Origin: Chryseobacterium sp. | Lineage (GTDB): Bacteria > Bacteroidota > Bacteroidia > Flavobacteriales > Weeksellaceae | Reading direction: 5' to 3' | Assembly (NCBI RefSeq): GCF_008831505.1 | Contig: NZ_CP044507.1 | Span: 372,001-436,000 of the forward strand | DNA length: 64,000 nt | In this document: piece after piece, positions 26,985 through 35,746 of the stretch | How the letters are laid out: the number at the start of each line of letters is the position of its first letter | How positions within the stretch are numbered: the stretch's first letter is position 1 | Position numbers and translations under genes: made by a program | Notes under the pieces: generated by a model | Database searches by the model: none | Seen by the model: the letters and a program-made list of their open reading frames with translations, nothing else | Told to the model about the DNA's origin: nothing

Positions 26985-28145
26985 CTAAGGTATCACCTTT
27001 GTAGGGACGGTGTTAAATTTCCTGAGCGTTTCCGCATACATTTCCTCGTAAACAGGCAAAATATTCTGCAGGTCAAACCGGATGGCCTGTTGCTTTGCAT
27101 TTTCCTTCATTACATTCAGCAGCTGTTCGTCAGAAAGCAGTTTGATGGTATAGTTACTCATTGCTTCCACATTTCCGATTTCTGCCATAAAACCCGTTTC
27201 ACCCTGTATGTTTACTTCGGGTATACCTCCGGCATTGGAACTGATCACCGGAGTGGAGGCTGCCATGGCTTCCAAAGCCGCAAGACCAAAACTTTCCTGT
27301 TCCGATGGCAGCAGGAAAACATCCGAAAGTTGCAAGATTCTGTACAGGTCATTTACCTTACCCAGCAGGCGGATCTCACCAATCAGTTCAGGGTTTTCCT
27401 CCAGAAACTGGTTGATCTTCTCCATTTCAGGACCTTCGCCGATGATGATAAGTTTCGACTTTATGCGGGCATGCACATTTTTGAAGATCTGCAGAACTTC
27501 CATGATTCTCTTTACCGGCCTCAGGTTCGAGACGTGAATCAGGATTTTCTCGTCGTCCTTAGCAAACTGTTTTCGCTGGCAGGTCTGTACGCCTCCGCCG
27601 AAATCTGAATTATCAATGAAATTGGTGATGACCTGTATTTCTTTCTTTATGTTGAAGAACTTCAGTGTATCTGCTTTCAGGCTCGCGGAAACAGAGGTAA
27701 CGGTATCGGACTGGTTGATGGAGAATTCTACCGCATGTTTATAACTTGGATGCTGGCCAACCAGCGTGATGTCTGTCCCGTGAAGTGTCGTGACCAGCGG
27801 TATATCCCTGCCTTCTTCCTTCAGCATCTGTTTGGCAGTAAAAGCAGCGTAGGCATAAGGAATCGCATAATGCGCATGCAGCAGATCCAGTTTATACAGA
27901 TTCACGACTCTGTAAATCATTGAGGAAAGTGCTATGTCATACGGCTGATATTCGAAAAGAGGATAAGTCTCCACATTCACCTTGTGAAAGAAGATGTTTG
28001 GGTTGGTAATATCCAGGCGGGCAGGCAGGGCAGAACTGATGAAGTGTACTTCATAACCTTTATGTGCCAGGGACATCCCCAGTTCTGTAGCTACAATACC
28101 GCTACCGCCGTAGGTGGGGTAGCAGAGAATTCCTATTTTCATCAT
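26985..28145 (-). CDS. bshA: N-acetyl-alpha-D-glucosaminyl L-malate synthase
   Basis: A 386-residue GT4 glycosyltransferase that joins GlcNAc from UDP-GlcNAc to L-malate, the first step of bacillithiol synthesis. The BshA hallmarks are the N-terminal IGILCYPTYGGSGIVATELG, the LLHAHYAIPYA segment, TTLHGTDITLVG, and the nucleotide-sugar site SEQESFGLAALEAMA. Bacillithiol occurs in Bacteroidetes as well as Firmicutes, so the call fits. Other bsh genes are not in the window. Confidence 0.93.
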   Translation of the reverse strand: MMKIGILCYPTYGGSGIVATELGMSLAHKGYEVHFISSALPARLDITNPNIFFHKVNVETYPLFEYQPYDIALSSMIYRVVNLYKLDLLHAHYAIPYAYAAFTAKQMLKEEGRDIPLVTTLHGTDITLVGQHPSYKHAVEFSINQSDTVTSVSASLKADTLKFFNIKKEIQVITNFIDNSDFGGGVQTCQRKQFAKDDEKILIHVSNLRPVKRIMEVLQIFKNVHARIKSKLIIIGEGPEMEKINQFLEENPELIGEIRLLGKVNDLYRILQLSDVFLLPSEQESFGLAALEAMAASTPVISSNAGGIPEVNIQGETGFMAEIGNVEAMSNYTIKLLSDEQLLNVMKENAKQQAIRFDLQNILPVYEEMYAETLRKFNTVPTKVIP

Positions 28146-28200
28146 TTTAATTTAGCTGAGCATTTTACTCAATTACAGTAGTACTGTTCTCTCTTTATAT

Positions 28201-29901
28201 TTATTTCCCACGGGCCGGTAAATCCATTCCTGCTCCGGCTTTCAGCTTTTGGTTCACCAGAACCGGAAGTCTGCCGGAAATTGCGGTTTTCCCCACTAAT
28301 GCTCCTGCGGCTGCGGCCATTGAGTCGTCATTGTTTTCGTACGCTACCAGGACTGTTGGTATTTCTGACAGGTCAAGATCCTGCAGTGCGTAAGCCGATC
28401 CGAAAACACTGAGGATCACCTGATGATCTTTGGCTAAGCCAGCGATCAGCTTCCTGGATTCCAACGATATTTTATAAGGTTTATAAGCTGTGGAATTATC
28501 CTTGTGCAATCCTACGATTACCTTGGAATTGGCCGGGATTGATGCAATCTCCGCTGGCTTTTTCGAAATAACTGTGGTGTTAAGGTTCAGTTGGTTTACA
28601 ACTGTCTGGTATGGCGCCTCTTCCAAAGCAACATAATAATAAGTCTCCTTACAGTTCAGGGGAAGTAATTTTTGATCGTCTTTAAGTAGGGTGACTGCAT
28701 TGGCATACATCTTCTGAACAATTTCTTTGTGGACGTTATTATTCAGGTCAGTATTAATGTTAACAGGATTACGCGCATCATATTTGGTCAGTCCAAGGTA
28801 ATATTTCGTAAGCAGGATCTTCTTTACACTTTCCTCCACACGGTCTTGTGAAATCTCATTTCGGTCTATCGCTTCCTGTATAAGCCTTTTGCCTTCCTTC
28901 ACACCATCTGAAAATAACATGATGTCGTTACCGGCTTTAAATGCCAGGGCGTCCAGTTCGCCGGGTTTGTACCGCTTGGCCACGGCACCCATATTTAGTG
29001 CATCGGTTATAATAAGACCTTTGTAGCCAAACTTTTCCTTTAAAAGTCCGGTAATGATGCTTTTGGATACAGAAGCGGGGATGCCTTTCTCTTTTTCAAG
29101 TGCCGGCACATAAAGGTGGGCTACCATTACACCGCCAATGCCCTGGTCCATTAGTGCTTTGAAGGGCGCCAGTTCAACATCGTTCAGGCGCTGCAGATTA
29201 TGTGAAACGACAGGCAAATCCAGGTGCGAATCCGTATTCGTATCACCATGACCTGGGAAATGTTTAATGGCCGCGAGTACATTGCTATCCTGCAGGCCTT
29301 TTGAATAGGCGGTTGCGGACGTAACAACATTATTTACTTCCGATCCGAAACTCCTGTTTCCTATAATGGGATTGTTGGGGTTGGTATTTACATCCACCAC
29401 CGGAGCAAAATCCCAGTTTACGCCCATCCTTTTGGCATCTGCTGCAATCTGGCCAGCCATTTCTGTAATAAGCCTTTTATCCTGTATGGCTCCCAAAGTC
29501 ATGGCCCAGGGAAATTTATGGGCTGCCGCTATTCTTTGAAAAAGTCCCCATTCAGCATCCATGCCTATCATCATTGGGATTCTGGATTTTGACTGAAATT
29601 CGTTTACGAGTTTGATATGTTTTTCAGCATCATCCTGCATCAGTATCAGCCCTCCAATCTTTTCACTGAGTACCAGATTTCGGACGCCAGTTATATGTTC
29701 ATCGCCCTTGTTTGTATAAAGGGCTACAATGAAAAGCTGTCCCAGTTTCTCGTCCTGAGAAAGTGAGTTATAAGTGGCATTTACCCAATCGGCAGCTTTT
29801 TTCTCTTCAGCGACAGTAAAGTGTTTGGGCCGGTACTGAGCCGAAAGTGTTGCACTGCATACCGTAATAAGCGTAATGAAGCTTAGGAAAATCTTGTACA
29901 T
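28201..29901 (-). CDS. Exported GH3 beta-N-acetylhexosaminidase (NagZ-like)
   Basis: A 566-residue GH3 glycosidase with a signal peptide (residues 1-22). The NagZ signature KHFPGHGDTNTDSHLDLP with its catalytic Asp/His pair, and the nucleophile region IITDALNMGAV, are both present. NagZ-type enzymes release terminal GlcNAc from peptidoglycan fragments or chitin oligomers. The export signal places it in the periplasm, unlike enterobacterial NagZ. A C-terminal alpha/beta domain of about 170 residues follows, but the beta-lactamase domain seen in some Bacteroidetes homologues is absent. Confidence 0.9.
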   Translation of the reverse strand: MYKIFLSFITLITVCSATLSAQYRPKHFTVAEEKKAADWVNATYNSLSQDEKLGQLFIVALYTNKGDEHITGVRNLVLSEKIGGLILMQDDAEKHIKLVNEFQSKSRIPMMIGMDAEWGLFQRIAAAHKFPWAMTLGAIQDKRLITEMAGQIAADAKRMGVNWDFAPVVDVNTNPNNPIIGNRSFGSEVNNVVTSATAYSKGLQDSNVLAAIKHFPGHGDTNTDSHLDLPVVSHNLQRLNDVELAPFKALMDQGIGGVMVAHLYVPALEKEKGIPASVSKSIITGLLKEKFGYKGLIITDALNMGAVAKRYKPGELDALAFKAGNDIMLFSDGVKEGKRLIQEAIDRNEISQDRVEESVKKILLTKYYLGLTKYDARNPVNINTDLNNNVHKEIVQKMYANAVTLLKDDQKLLPLNCKETYYYVALEEAPYQTVVNQLNLNTTVISKKPAEIASIPANSKVIVGLHKDNSTAYKPYKISLESRKLIAGLAKDHQVILSVFGSAYALQDLDLSEIPTVLVAYENNDDSMAAAAGALVGKTAISGRLPVLVNQKLKAGAGMDLPARGK

Positions 29902-29918
29902 TCAGGAATTGCTTTCAA

Positions 29919-29926
29919 CAAAAATA
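29919..29926 (-). promoter_or_regulatory. TAnnTTTG -7 box for the GH3 gene
   Basis: On the minus strand the bases read TATTTTTG and end 17 bases before the GH3 start codon. Confidence 0.5.
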
Positions 29927-30014
29927 CAACAAATCCGGTAATACCCCGGCTATACAAATAAATGGTATACGTTTTGAATAAGCCACCACAATTCAACAAA
30001 TAAAATTATTTACA

Positions 30015-30530
30015 ATGAAAAAATACTTTTCTCTCTTTTTAATCGCGCTTTTCGGTTTGGTTGCGGTGAGTTGTGATACCAGGAATGATGATCCTTATCA
30101 GGACTACGATACGTATAGTGTCGTTTACGATATTACAAATGTAAATTTCATCAATGATCCAACTTATGGCTGGTCTACTTCCCACACCTTCAAAAAGCCT
30201 TTTTACAATACTGATGTACTTTTGGTTTACAGGAAAAGTGGGAGTACAGGCAACGGATCTCCGGTTTGGCAGCAAATCCCAAGGACACTGTACATCTCGG
30301 CCACCCAGGAACTGGATTATGATTTTGATTTTACTATGAATGATGTAATGATCTATGCGGGTGGGAATTATGATATTGCTACAACGCCTTCTTACCTGAA
30401 CAACCAGACATTCAGAATTGTGCAGGTGCCTGCCAGTGCCGGTAAAAATGCAAACGTCGACTTCAGTGACTACAACTCTGTTATTAAGCATTTCAATATT
30501 GATGATTCCAAAACGGTTGAATTGAAGTAA
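30015..30530 (+). CDS. Lipoprotein of unknown function
   Basis: A 171-residue predicted lipoprotein: the signal peptide ends with the lipobox VAVSC (cysteine 20), followed by acidic DTRNDDPYQDYD. Residues after 35 alternate in beta-strand fashion (YSVVYDITNVNFI, TDVLLVYRKSG, DVMIYAGGNYD). No family was recognised. It is flanked downstream by a strong terminator and is probably a single-gene unit. Confidence 0.78.
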   Translation: MKKYFSLFLIALFGLVAVSCDTRNDDPYQDYDTYSVVYDITNVNFINDPTYGWSTSHTFKKPFYNTDVLLVYRKSGSTGNGSPVWQQIPRTLYISATQELDYDFDFTMNDVMIYAGGNYDIATTPSYLNNQTFRIVQVPASAGKNANVDFSDYNSVIKHFNIDDSKTVELK

Positions 30531-30550
30531 TACCGACAAAGAAACTTGTG

Positions 30551-30579
30551 ATCCCGTAACCGTGTTACGGGATTTTTTA
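30551..30579 (+). terminator. Terminator after the lipoprotein gene
   Basis: ATCCCGTAA and TTACGGGAT form a perfect nine-base stem with loop CCGTG, followed by TTTTT, 20 bases after the stop. Confidence 0.9.
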
Positions 30580-30618
30580 TTTCACTATACCCGAACTTAA
30601 GTACTACAGCATTCTTCG

Positions 30619-30626
30619 TATCTTTG
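30619..30626 (+). promoter_or_regulatory. TAnnTTTG -7 box for deoD
   Basis: TATCTTTG ends 11 bases before the deoD start codon. Confidence 0.5.
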
Positions 30627-30637
30627 AAAAAAAAATT

Positions 30638-31345
30638 ATGAGTGTACATATAGCTGCCGCCAAAGGTGAAATAGCAAAGACAGTCCTGCAACCGGGAGAC
30701 CCCTTAAGGGCAAAGTTTATTGCTGATAATTACCTGGATTCTGCAAAACTGGTTAGTCAGACGCGTAATATTTTCTATTATACCGGAACTTATAAAGGTT
30801 CCGAAATCACAGTAGGAGCCAGCGGCATGGGCATTCCCAGCATTGGGATTTATTCCTATGAACTCTTCACAGAATATGAAGTAGATACCATTATCAGGAT
30901 CGGTACCTGTGGTGCTTACACTTCAGACCTTAAGCTGTTTGATGTTATTAATGTGAACAATGCTGCCAGCGAGTCTACGTACGCTAAATTCGCATGGGGC
31001 ATAGAGGAAGAACTGATTCCGCACCAGGGAAATATCTTTGAAACCATCAACAAAACAGCCGCGCAGCTTGGAAATGATATTGTAGAGTCAAATATCCATA
31101 CCAGTGATATTTTCTACCGGAAAGACTCGGCAGTGCCGGCTATTGCGCAGAAACATAGTTGTCTGGCTGTAGAAATGGAAGCTTTCGCACTGTTTGCGAA
31201 TGCGAAACACCTTGGGAAAAGTGCGGCGACCCTTCTTACTGTTTCAGACATAATCCCGACAAGGGAGCAGATCAGTTCTGATGAGCGTGAAAAAGCTTTA
31301 CGTGTTATGATTGAACTGGCACTGGAATCTGCGGTTAAGGCGTAA
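30638..31345 (+). CDS. deoD: Purine nucleoside phosphorylase, DeoD type
   Basis: A 235-residue hexameric PNP of the NP-I family, which splits purine nucleosides with phosphate in nucleotide salvage. Family features are LQPGDPLRAKFIAD with the phosphate-site Gly/Arg, GASGMGIPSIGIYSYEL, RIGTCGAY, the ribose-binding EMEAFALF, and the purine-site aspartate in TVSDIIPTRE. It ends one base from the stop of the convergent ribA gene, leaving no room for a terminator between them. Confidence 0.96.
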   Translation: MSVHIAAAKGEIAKTVLQPGDPLRAKFIADNYLDSAKLVSQTRNIFYYTGTYKGSEITVGASGMGIPSIGIYSYELFTEYEVDTIIRIGTCGAYTSDLKLFDVINVNNAASESTYAKFAWGIEEELIPHQGNIFETINKTAAQLGNDIVESNIHTSDIFYRKDSAVPAIAQKHSCLAVEMEAFALFANAKHLGKSAATLLTVSDIIPTREQISSDEREKALRVMIELALESAVKA

Positions 31346-31346
31346 A

Positions 31347-31949
31347 TCAGTTGTCAGGCTCAAGGTCATCAAGCAGGTGACCGAAGAAATCTTTTTTGGT
31401 CTTAAGATAGGAACGGCTCATGTCATGAGCGAGAATTTGAAGTGGTATCCTGCTGTTCAGCCGGATATCACTTTCTTCCACATACCGCACCTTATTGGGG
31501 TTATTGGTAAGCAGATTTACTTCTTTTACCGAAAGTAATTTAAGGATTTCAATAGCTACGCCGAAATCCCTGTCATCTGCCGGCAATCCCAGTTCAAGAT
31601 TTGCCTGCACAGTATCCATGCCCTTTTCCTGGAGTGCGTAGGCTTTTAACTTATTAATGATGCCAATATTACGGCCCTCCTGCCTAAGATAAATAATGAT
31701 GCCCCCATTGGTCTGAATGTACTGCATTGCAGCGTCCAGCTGCTGGCCGCACTCGCATTTGCGCGAATGGAAAACTTCACCTGTGATGCATTCCGAATGA
31801 AACCTAACATTTACGGGTTTGGAAAAATCTGTGTTTTCGGCTACGATGGCCATATGCGGCATCCAGTCCTGAGTATTATCGGAAAAAGCCATCATCCTAT
31901 AGGTACCGTAATCGGTAGGTACATTGGCTTCTGCCTGCATTTTTAACAT
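31347..31949 (-). CDS. ribA: GTP cyclohydrolase II
   Basis: A 200-residue RibA, converting GTP to the diaminopyrimidine precursor of riboflavin. Zinc cysteines occur in HSRKCECGQQL together with HSECITGEVF, and the GTP-binding RQEGRNIGIINKLKAYALQE is complete. It is a free-standing RibA, not fused to RibB. It is the last gene of the tatA, DUF4254, lipoprotein, ribA line, 15 bases after the lipoprotein stop. Confidence 0.95.
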   Translation of the reverse strand: MLKMQAEANVPTDYGTYRMMAFSDNTQDWMPHMAIVAENTDFSKPVNVRFHSECITGEVFHSRKCECGQQLDAAMQYIQTNGGIIIYLRQEGRNIGIINKLKAYALQEKGMDTVQANLELGLPADDRDFGVAIEILKLLSVKEVNLLTNNPNKVRYVEESDIRLNSRIPLQILAHDMSRSYLKTKKDFFGHLLDDLEPDN

Positions 31950-31964
31950 GGCTAAAATAAATTT

Positions 31965-32417
31965 TTAAGGCTGTAGTAATGTGGGAGTTTCCAGTACGGT
32001 AATGTTGGTTTTTATCCGTGTAAGATAACGGTTTAGGATAATATCTTCATCTTTATTCAGGAATTTACGGAGTTTCTGTATCTTCCGGTAACTTTTTTCA
32101 ATATTCCTGTTCGCTTTCTGCTTTCCGATGAGGTTATATTCACTGTAAGCATAGATATATTCCTGCAAATGCACCTTAAGGACGGAAACCTCCCTGTTCA
32201 AAGCATCATTGGTAAAGCGTGGGAAAGTAGCGATCAGATTTGTGATTTCGGCAGCATTAATGTTTTCTTTAAGGCTGGCCCCAAATCTCTCTTCCAGCGA
32301 CCCACCACCGTTTACCGAATAAGTGCTCCCGTTTACAGGCGACGGTGTGAACTTGTCTGATGCGCACGAAGTTAACAGTAATATCGAGAAAAATAAAAAT
32401 ACCGAACTTTTAATCAT
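31965..32417 (-). CDS. Small lipoprotein of unknown function
   Basis: A 150-residue predicted lipoprotein with lipobox LLTSC (cysteine 18). The mature chain is mostly helical and lysine-rich (residues 50-150) after a Ser/Gly/Asn-rich linker. Family not recognised. Its start codon shares one base with the stop of the DUF4254 gene, showing tight coupling. Confidence 0.75.
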   Translation of the reverse strand: MIKSSVFLFFSILLLTSCASDKFTPSPVNGSTYSVNGGGSLEERFGASLKENINAAEITNLIATFPRFTNDALNREVSVLKVHLQEYIYAYSEYNLIGKQKANRNIEKSYRKIQKLRKFLNKDEDIILNRYLTRIKTNITVLETPTLLQP

Positions 32418-33025
32418 TATTTTGCCTTTTGATAAAGGACGGGGTTAAGACTTTCATCATTATACATTTTCATCTGCTTATATGTTTTCATCTTAACCTT
32501 ACCGTTCTCAATCTCAGCTAATAACTGATTAATTGATGTCATCAGATCCGTTTTCTGTTCCAGCAAAACATTAAGTTTTGCTGAACACTTCATACGGTGC
32601 TCTTCGCTGGCGGACAGTCGTTCTGCTTCCTGCCTCATATGGTACACCTTGAGGGCCAGAATTGAAAGCCTATCTACCGCCCATGCGGGCGTCTCTGTAT
32701 TTATCCTTGCCTCCGGATGTGGAGTAATGTCTTTATAGCGGGTTAAAAACCAGCTGTCCAGGTACTCCACTAAATCGGTACGCTGCTGATTTGAGGCATC
32801 TATCCTTCTTTTCAGCAACAAAGCTGCTTCCGGATTAATGTTTTCATCCCGGATAATATCCTCTAAATGCCACTGAACGGTATCAATCCAGTTCTTTGTA
32901 TACAATAGTTGTTCCAAACTACCCGCCGGAAAAGGTTGCTTCTGAGGTTCATCCACCTCATCGGTAAGATGATAGTCTGATATTGACTGGCTGAAAATCT
33001 CCCACGCACTTGATGCGAAATCCAT
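32417..33025 (-). CDS. DUF4254 domain protein
   Basis: A 202-residue helical cytoplasmic protein of the DUF4254 family, found mainly in Bacteroidetes. Recognisable segments are LLYTKNWIDTVQWHLEDIIRD, LLLKRRIDASNQQRTDLVEYLDSWF and AWAVDRLSILALKVYHM. Function unknown. In flavobacteria it is commonly near glycosyltransferase or cell-envelope genes; here it follows tatA by 11 bases. Confidence 0.85.
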   Translation of the reverse strand: MDFASSAWEIFSQSISDYHLTDEVDEPQKQPFPAGSLEQLLYTKNWIDTVQWHLEDIIRDENINPEAALLLKRRIDASNQQRTDLVEYLDSWFLTRYKDITPHPEARINTETPAWAVDRLSILALKVYHMRQEAERLSASEEHRMKCSAKLNVLLEQKTDLMTSINQLLAEIENGKVKMKTYKQMKMYNDESLNPVLYQKAK

Positions 33026-33036
33026 ATTCTCTGTCT

Positions 33037-33228
33037 TTACGCCGTGCGGTCTGTATTTTGTGTAGGCTGTTCTGTGTTAGCTTTCTTGTCGTCCTCCTTC
33101 ACAGCATCTTTAAATTCCTTGATTCCTGATCCCATTCCCCTCATCAGTTCCGGAATTTTCTTGGCACCAAACAGTACGATGATGATCAGTGCAATGATTA
33201 ATATTTCTCTAAATCCTAGTCCTCCCAT
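33037..33228 (-). CDS. tatA: Sec-independent translocase TatA/E
   Basis: A 63-residue TatA-type subunit of the twin-arginine pore: a short periplasmic N-terminus, one membrane segment (EILIIALIIIVLFG), the FGAKKIPEL hinge, and an amphipathic helix followed by an acidic/polar tail. A TAnnTTTG box upstream suggests its own promoter inside a longer gene line. tatC is not in the window. Confidence 0.93.
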   Translation of the reverse strand: MGGLGFREILIIALIIIVLFGAKKIPELMRGMGSGIKEFKDAVKEDDKKANTEQPTQNTDRTA

Positions 33229-33244
33229 GACATAAATATTTTTG

Positions 33245-33252
33245 CAAAGTTA
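33245..33252 (-). promoter_or_regulatory. TAnnTTTG -7 box for tatA
   Basis: The minus strand reads TAACTTTG, ending 16 bases before the tatA start and just after the upstream gene's stop. Confidence 0.55.
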
Positions 33253-33261
33253 CGTTATTTT

Positions 33262-34812
33262 TTAGTTTACCCAACCCAGTGGGTCAACCGGCGTGGTGCC
33301 GTTCCAGATCTGAAAATCCAGTGTATATGAGCCGTCAAAATCTTCAGCAACAAGTCCGATGTTGGTACCTGCGGATACCTGTTGGTTCTGTGAAACAGAT
33401 ACGGAACTCAGGTTGGAATAGATGGTGAAATAATTTCCGTGCTTCACGATTACCGTACGTGTTCCGTCGCCGGAAGCCATCACTTTTGAAACTGTTCCCG
33501 GATAAATAGCTTTTGCACCCGTACCTTTGGCTACGGCTATTTTAATCCCATTGTTTTCCTCAACAATATTTTTAAAAACAGGATGCGGCTGGCGGCCAAA
33601 ACGGTGAGTAATCGTTCCGTAGGCGGGCATGTTCATCCGTCCCCTGTTTTCTGCGAAATTACTTGCTGCATTGGACGATACTCCGTAGTTGGTGAGTGCC
33701 TTACTTTCTGCAGCTTTTTTCTCAACATCGGTCTTTCTGGTCAGTTCTGCCTCTGCAGCCCGTGCCGCGGCCAATTTTTCATTGGCTTCACGCGCCTTCT
33801 GTGCAGCCTCGCGTGATTCTTTTTCTGCAGCGATCTTCCTGGCCTCATCGCGGGCACTCGCTTCGGCTTTTGCAGCTTCTTCTGTGCGTTTCCGTTCATC
33901 GGCCAGTTTTTTCGCTGCAAGATCTGCCGCTTTCTTAGCCTCAGCTTCCGCCAGACGTCTTTCTTTTTCCAGTGCATCAGCCTTCGCCTTATTTTCTGCA
34001 TCAATCCTCGCTTTTTCGCGGGCAGCGGCTTCTTTTGCCAAACGGATCTTTTCCGCTTCGGCTTTTCTTACCGCTTCCTCATTGGCTTTGGCAATTCTGA
34101 TTTCTTCGGCGATGATGGCCCTTATCTGTCCTTCCAGATTTTTGCTCTGCGTCTGTTTCTGCTTTAGTTCAGCACTCAGGTTAGCCTCATTTTTCTTAAA
34201 CTCCTGAACGAGTTTTTCTTTTTGCTGCTTTTCTGCAGAAATGGTTGTTATTTCTTTCTTCTGATTGGCGAGAAGGATTTCCTTTTGCTTTGCCGATTTG
34301 GCTTTCTCGGCTATCGTGCGCTCCAGGTCACTGGCAGCTTTTGCAATCTTGGCAGCCTGTTTGTCCTGATAATCTGAATAGAAACGCAGATACTGCACCC
34401 TTCTGATAGCTTCGCCCAAACTTTTGGACGAGAGTATGAAGGTCACTTTATTTTTCAGGTCACGGTTTTTGTAGGCATTTACCAGTACATTGGCGTAATT
34501 TCGGCGCAGCACGGCAAGCTCCCTGTTCTGACGGTTGATCTCGAGCTGACGCAGATAAATATCATCCTCAATAAATCGCTTTTCCTTCTGCGTGTTTTGA
34601 TACACTTTTTCACGAAGCTCAATCTTTTTATTTACGCCTTCCAGATAGGCCACCGAGAGTTTGGACTCATTACGGCTTTTGGCAAGCTGCGAATTGATCT
34701 GTGCAATCTGTTTTTTTAATTCAGCATTTTGCTTCTGAAGCTGCTCCTTATTCTGGCCGAAAGAAAGTCCAAAAAGGAGAACTGCGGTTAAAAGACTGAC
34801 CTTTTTAATCAT
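33262..34812 (-). CDS. EnvC-like murein hydrolase activator with degenerate M23 domain
   Basis: A 516-residue exported protein: signal peptide (1-19), a long coiled coil with an Ala/Lys/Glu-rich middle (about 22-360), and a C-terminal LytM/M23 domain (about 395-516). The zinc ligands of active M23 enzymes are missing: NNGIKIAV lacks the HxxxD aspartate, YSNLSS lacks the first histidine and LDFQIW replaces the usual LHFE. This fits EnvC-type activators of amidases during cell division, not a peptidase. It overlaps the upstream DUF4292 gene by four bases. Confidence 0.88.
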   Translation of the reverse strand: MIKKVSLLTAVLLFGLSFGQNKEQLQKQNAELKKQIAQINSQLAKSRNESKLSVAYLEGVNKKIELREKVYQNTQKEKRFIEDDIYLRQLEINRQNRELAVLRRNYANVLVNAYKNRDLKNKVTFILSSKSLGEAIRRVQYLRFYSDYQDKQAAKIAKAASDLERTIAEKAKSAKQKEILLANQKKEITTISAEKQQKEKLVQEFKKNEANLSAELKQKQTQSKNLEGQIRAIIAEEIRIAKANEEAVRKAEAEKIRLAKEAAAREKARIDAENKAKADALEKERRLAEAEAKKAADLAAKKLADERKRTEEAAKAEASARDEARKIAAEKESREAAQKAREANEKLAAARAAEAELTRKTDVEKKAAESKALTNYGVSSNAASNFAENRGRMNMPAYGTITHRFGRQPHPVFKNIVEENNGIKIAVAKGTGAKAIYPGTVSKVMASGDGTRTVIVKHGNYFTIYSNLSSVSVSQNQQVSAGTNIGLVAEDFDGSYTLDFQIWNGTTPVDPLGWVN

Positions 34813-35645
34813 TTAATTTCAATTTTGGTATAGTTTCCGGGTACTGAAAACGGAGTCTGCATTTTAGTGTCGTCAAATTTCGTATTTTCAAGCAATATCT
34901 GACCTTCTTTAGACCCTTTTATAAGTATTTTAACGTTTTTTGGCAAGCGGAAATCTTTGTAGGCAAACCAGTCATTATAAGAAATCTGAAGTTCATCGTT
35001 TCTGTTCACTTCCTTCAGGTACACGTTCATCAAATCGTAGTTGGGAGCGTACTGCAGTTCAATTTTATATTCGCTCGCCTTACCGTCTTCGGTCTCAATC
35101 CGCTGATTCACGGTGGAAGCCATCTTAAAGCCCTGTGCATTACGGGTGAGACGGAATTCACGGTCATTGATTCTGACAAAAGTTCGTCCCAGCAATAACC
35201 TCTGCAATGAATTATAGTTAATGAAATCAGTGTTCAGCAGTTTGTTCAGGTAGTCAAAATCCGAATCGATGAATGTCCTGTCGGTCTTATTGTAGGCCTG
35301 TATTCCCTCCGGTGTTGCAACTCCTCTGGCCATGCTTATGAAAAATGCCGAAAGATTCATCCAGACCTTTTCATTGTTCTGGATATAGATGGTGGCATCC
35401 AGCGTAGGTAAATAACTGGTTTGGGTTTCTACATTTATTTTGGAGTTTATTTTCAGCTGCTCAAACTTCGGCGGCACAAGTACCTGCTGAAAGAATTTAG
35501 CATCGGCATCAATAGGCTTATTTACATCACGCGGATTTTGGGCGACTGCAGTACTGTCGGTGGCACCACCATCTGCTGCCGCTTTTCTTGCTTTGCAAGA
35601 AAAAAGTAAAATTCCGGCCAGGAACAGTAGAAGATATTTCTTCAT
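34809..35645 (-). CDS. DUF4292 lipoprotein
   Basis: A 278-residue lipoprotein counted from the ATG at 35645, which begins a signal peptide with lipobox LLFSC (cysteine 17); the frame is open 28 codons further upstream but that part does not look like protein. DUF4292 proteins resemble LolA/LolB-type lipoprotein carriers, a half-barrel in the periplasm, and the beta-rich body (KINSKINVETQTSYLPTLDATIYIQN) fits. Its end overlaps the EnvC-like start by four bases. Confidence 0.85.
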   Translation of the reverse strand: MKKYLLLFLAGILLFSCKARKAAADGGATDSTAVAQNPRDVNKPIDADAKFFQQVLVPPKFEQLKINSKINVETQTSYLPTLDATIYIQNNEKVWMNLSAFFISMARGVATPEGIQAYNKTDRTFIDSDFDYLNKLLNTDFINYNSLQRLLLGRTFVRINDREFRLTRNAQGFKMASTVNQRIETEDGKASEYKIELQYAPNYDLMNVYLKEVNRNDELQISYNDWFAYKDFRLPKNVKILIKGSKEGQILLENTKFDDTKMQTPFSVPGNYTKIEIK

Positions 35646-35746
35646 GATTCGTAAATTATTTGGCATAACGATAATAAGTTGCAATATTAACGCCAAACCA
35701 CACAAAAAATTTGTGTGGTTTGGCTTCATATATTGTTTGAACTGAA

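Noticed and set aside
33689-34207. A 172-codon Ala/Ser-rich frame on the plus strand
   Set aside because: It mirrors the Ala/Lys/Glu-rich coiled coil of the EnvC-like gene on the other strand.
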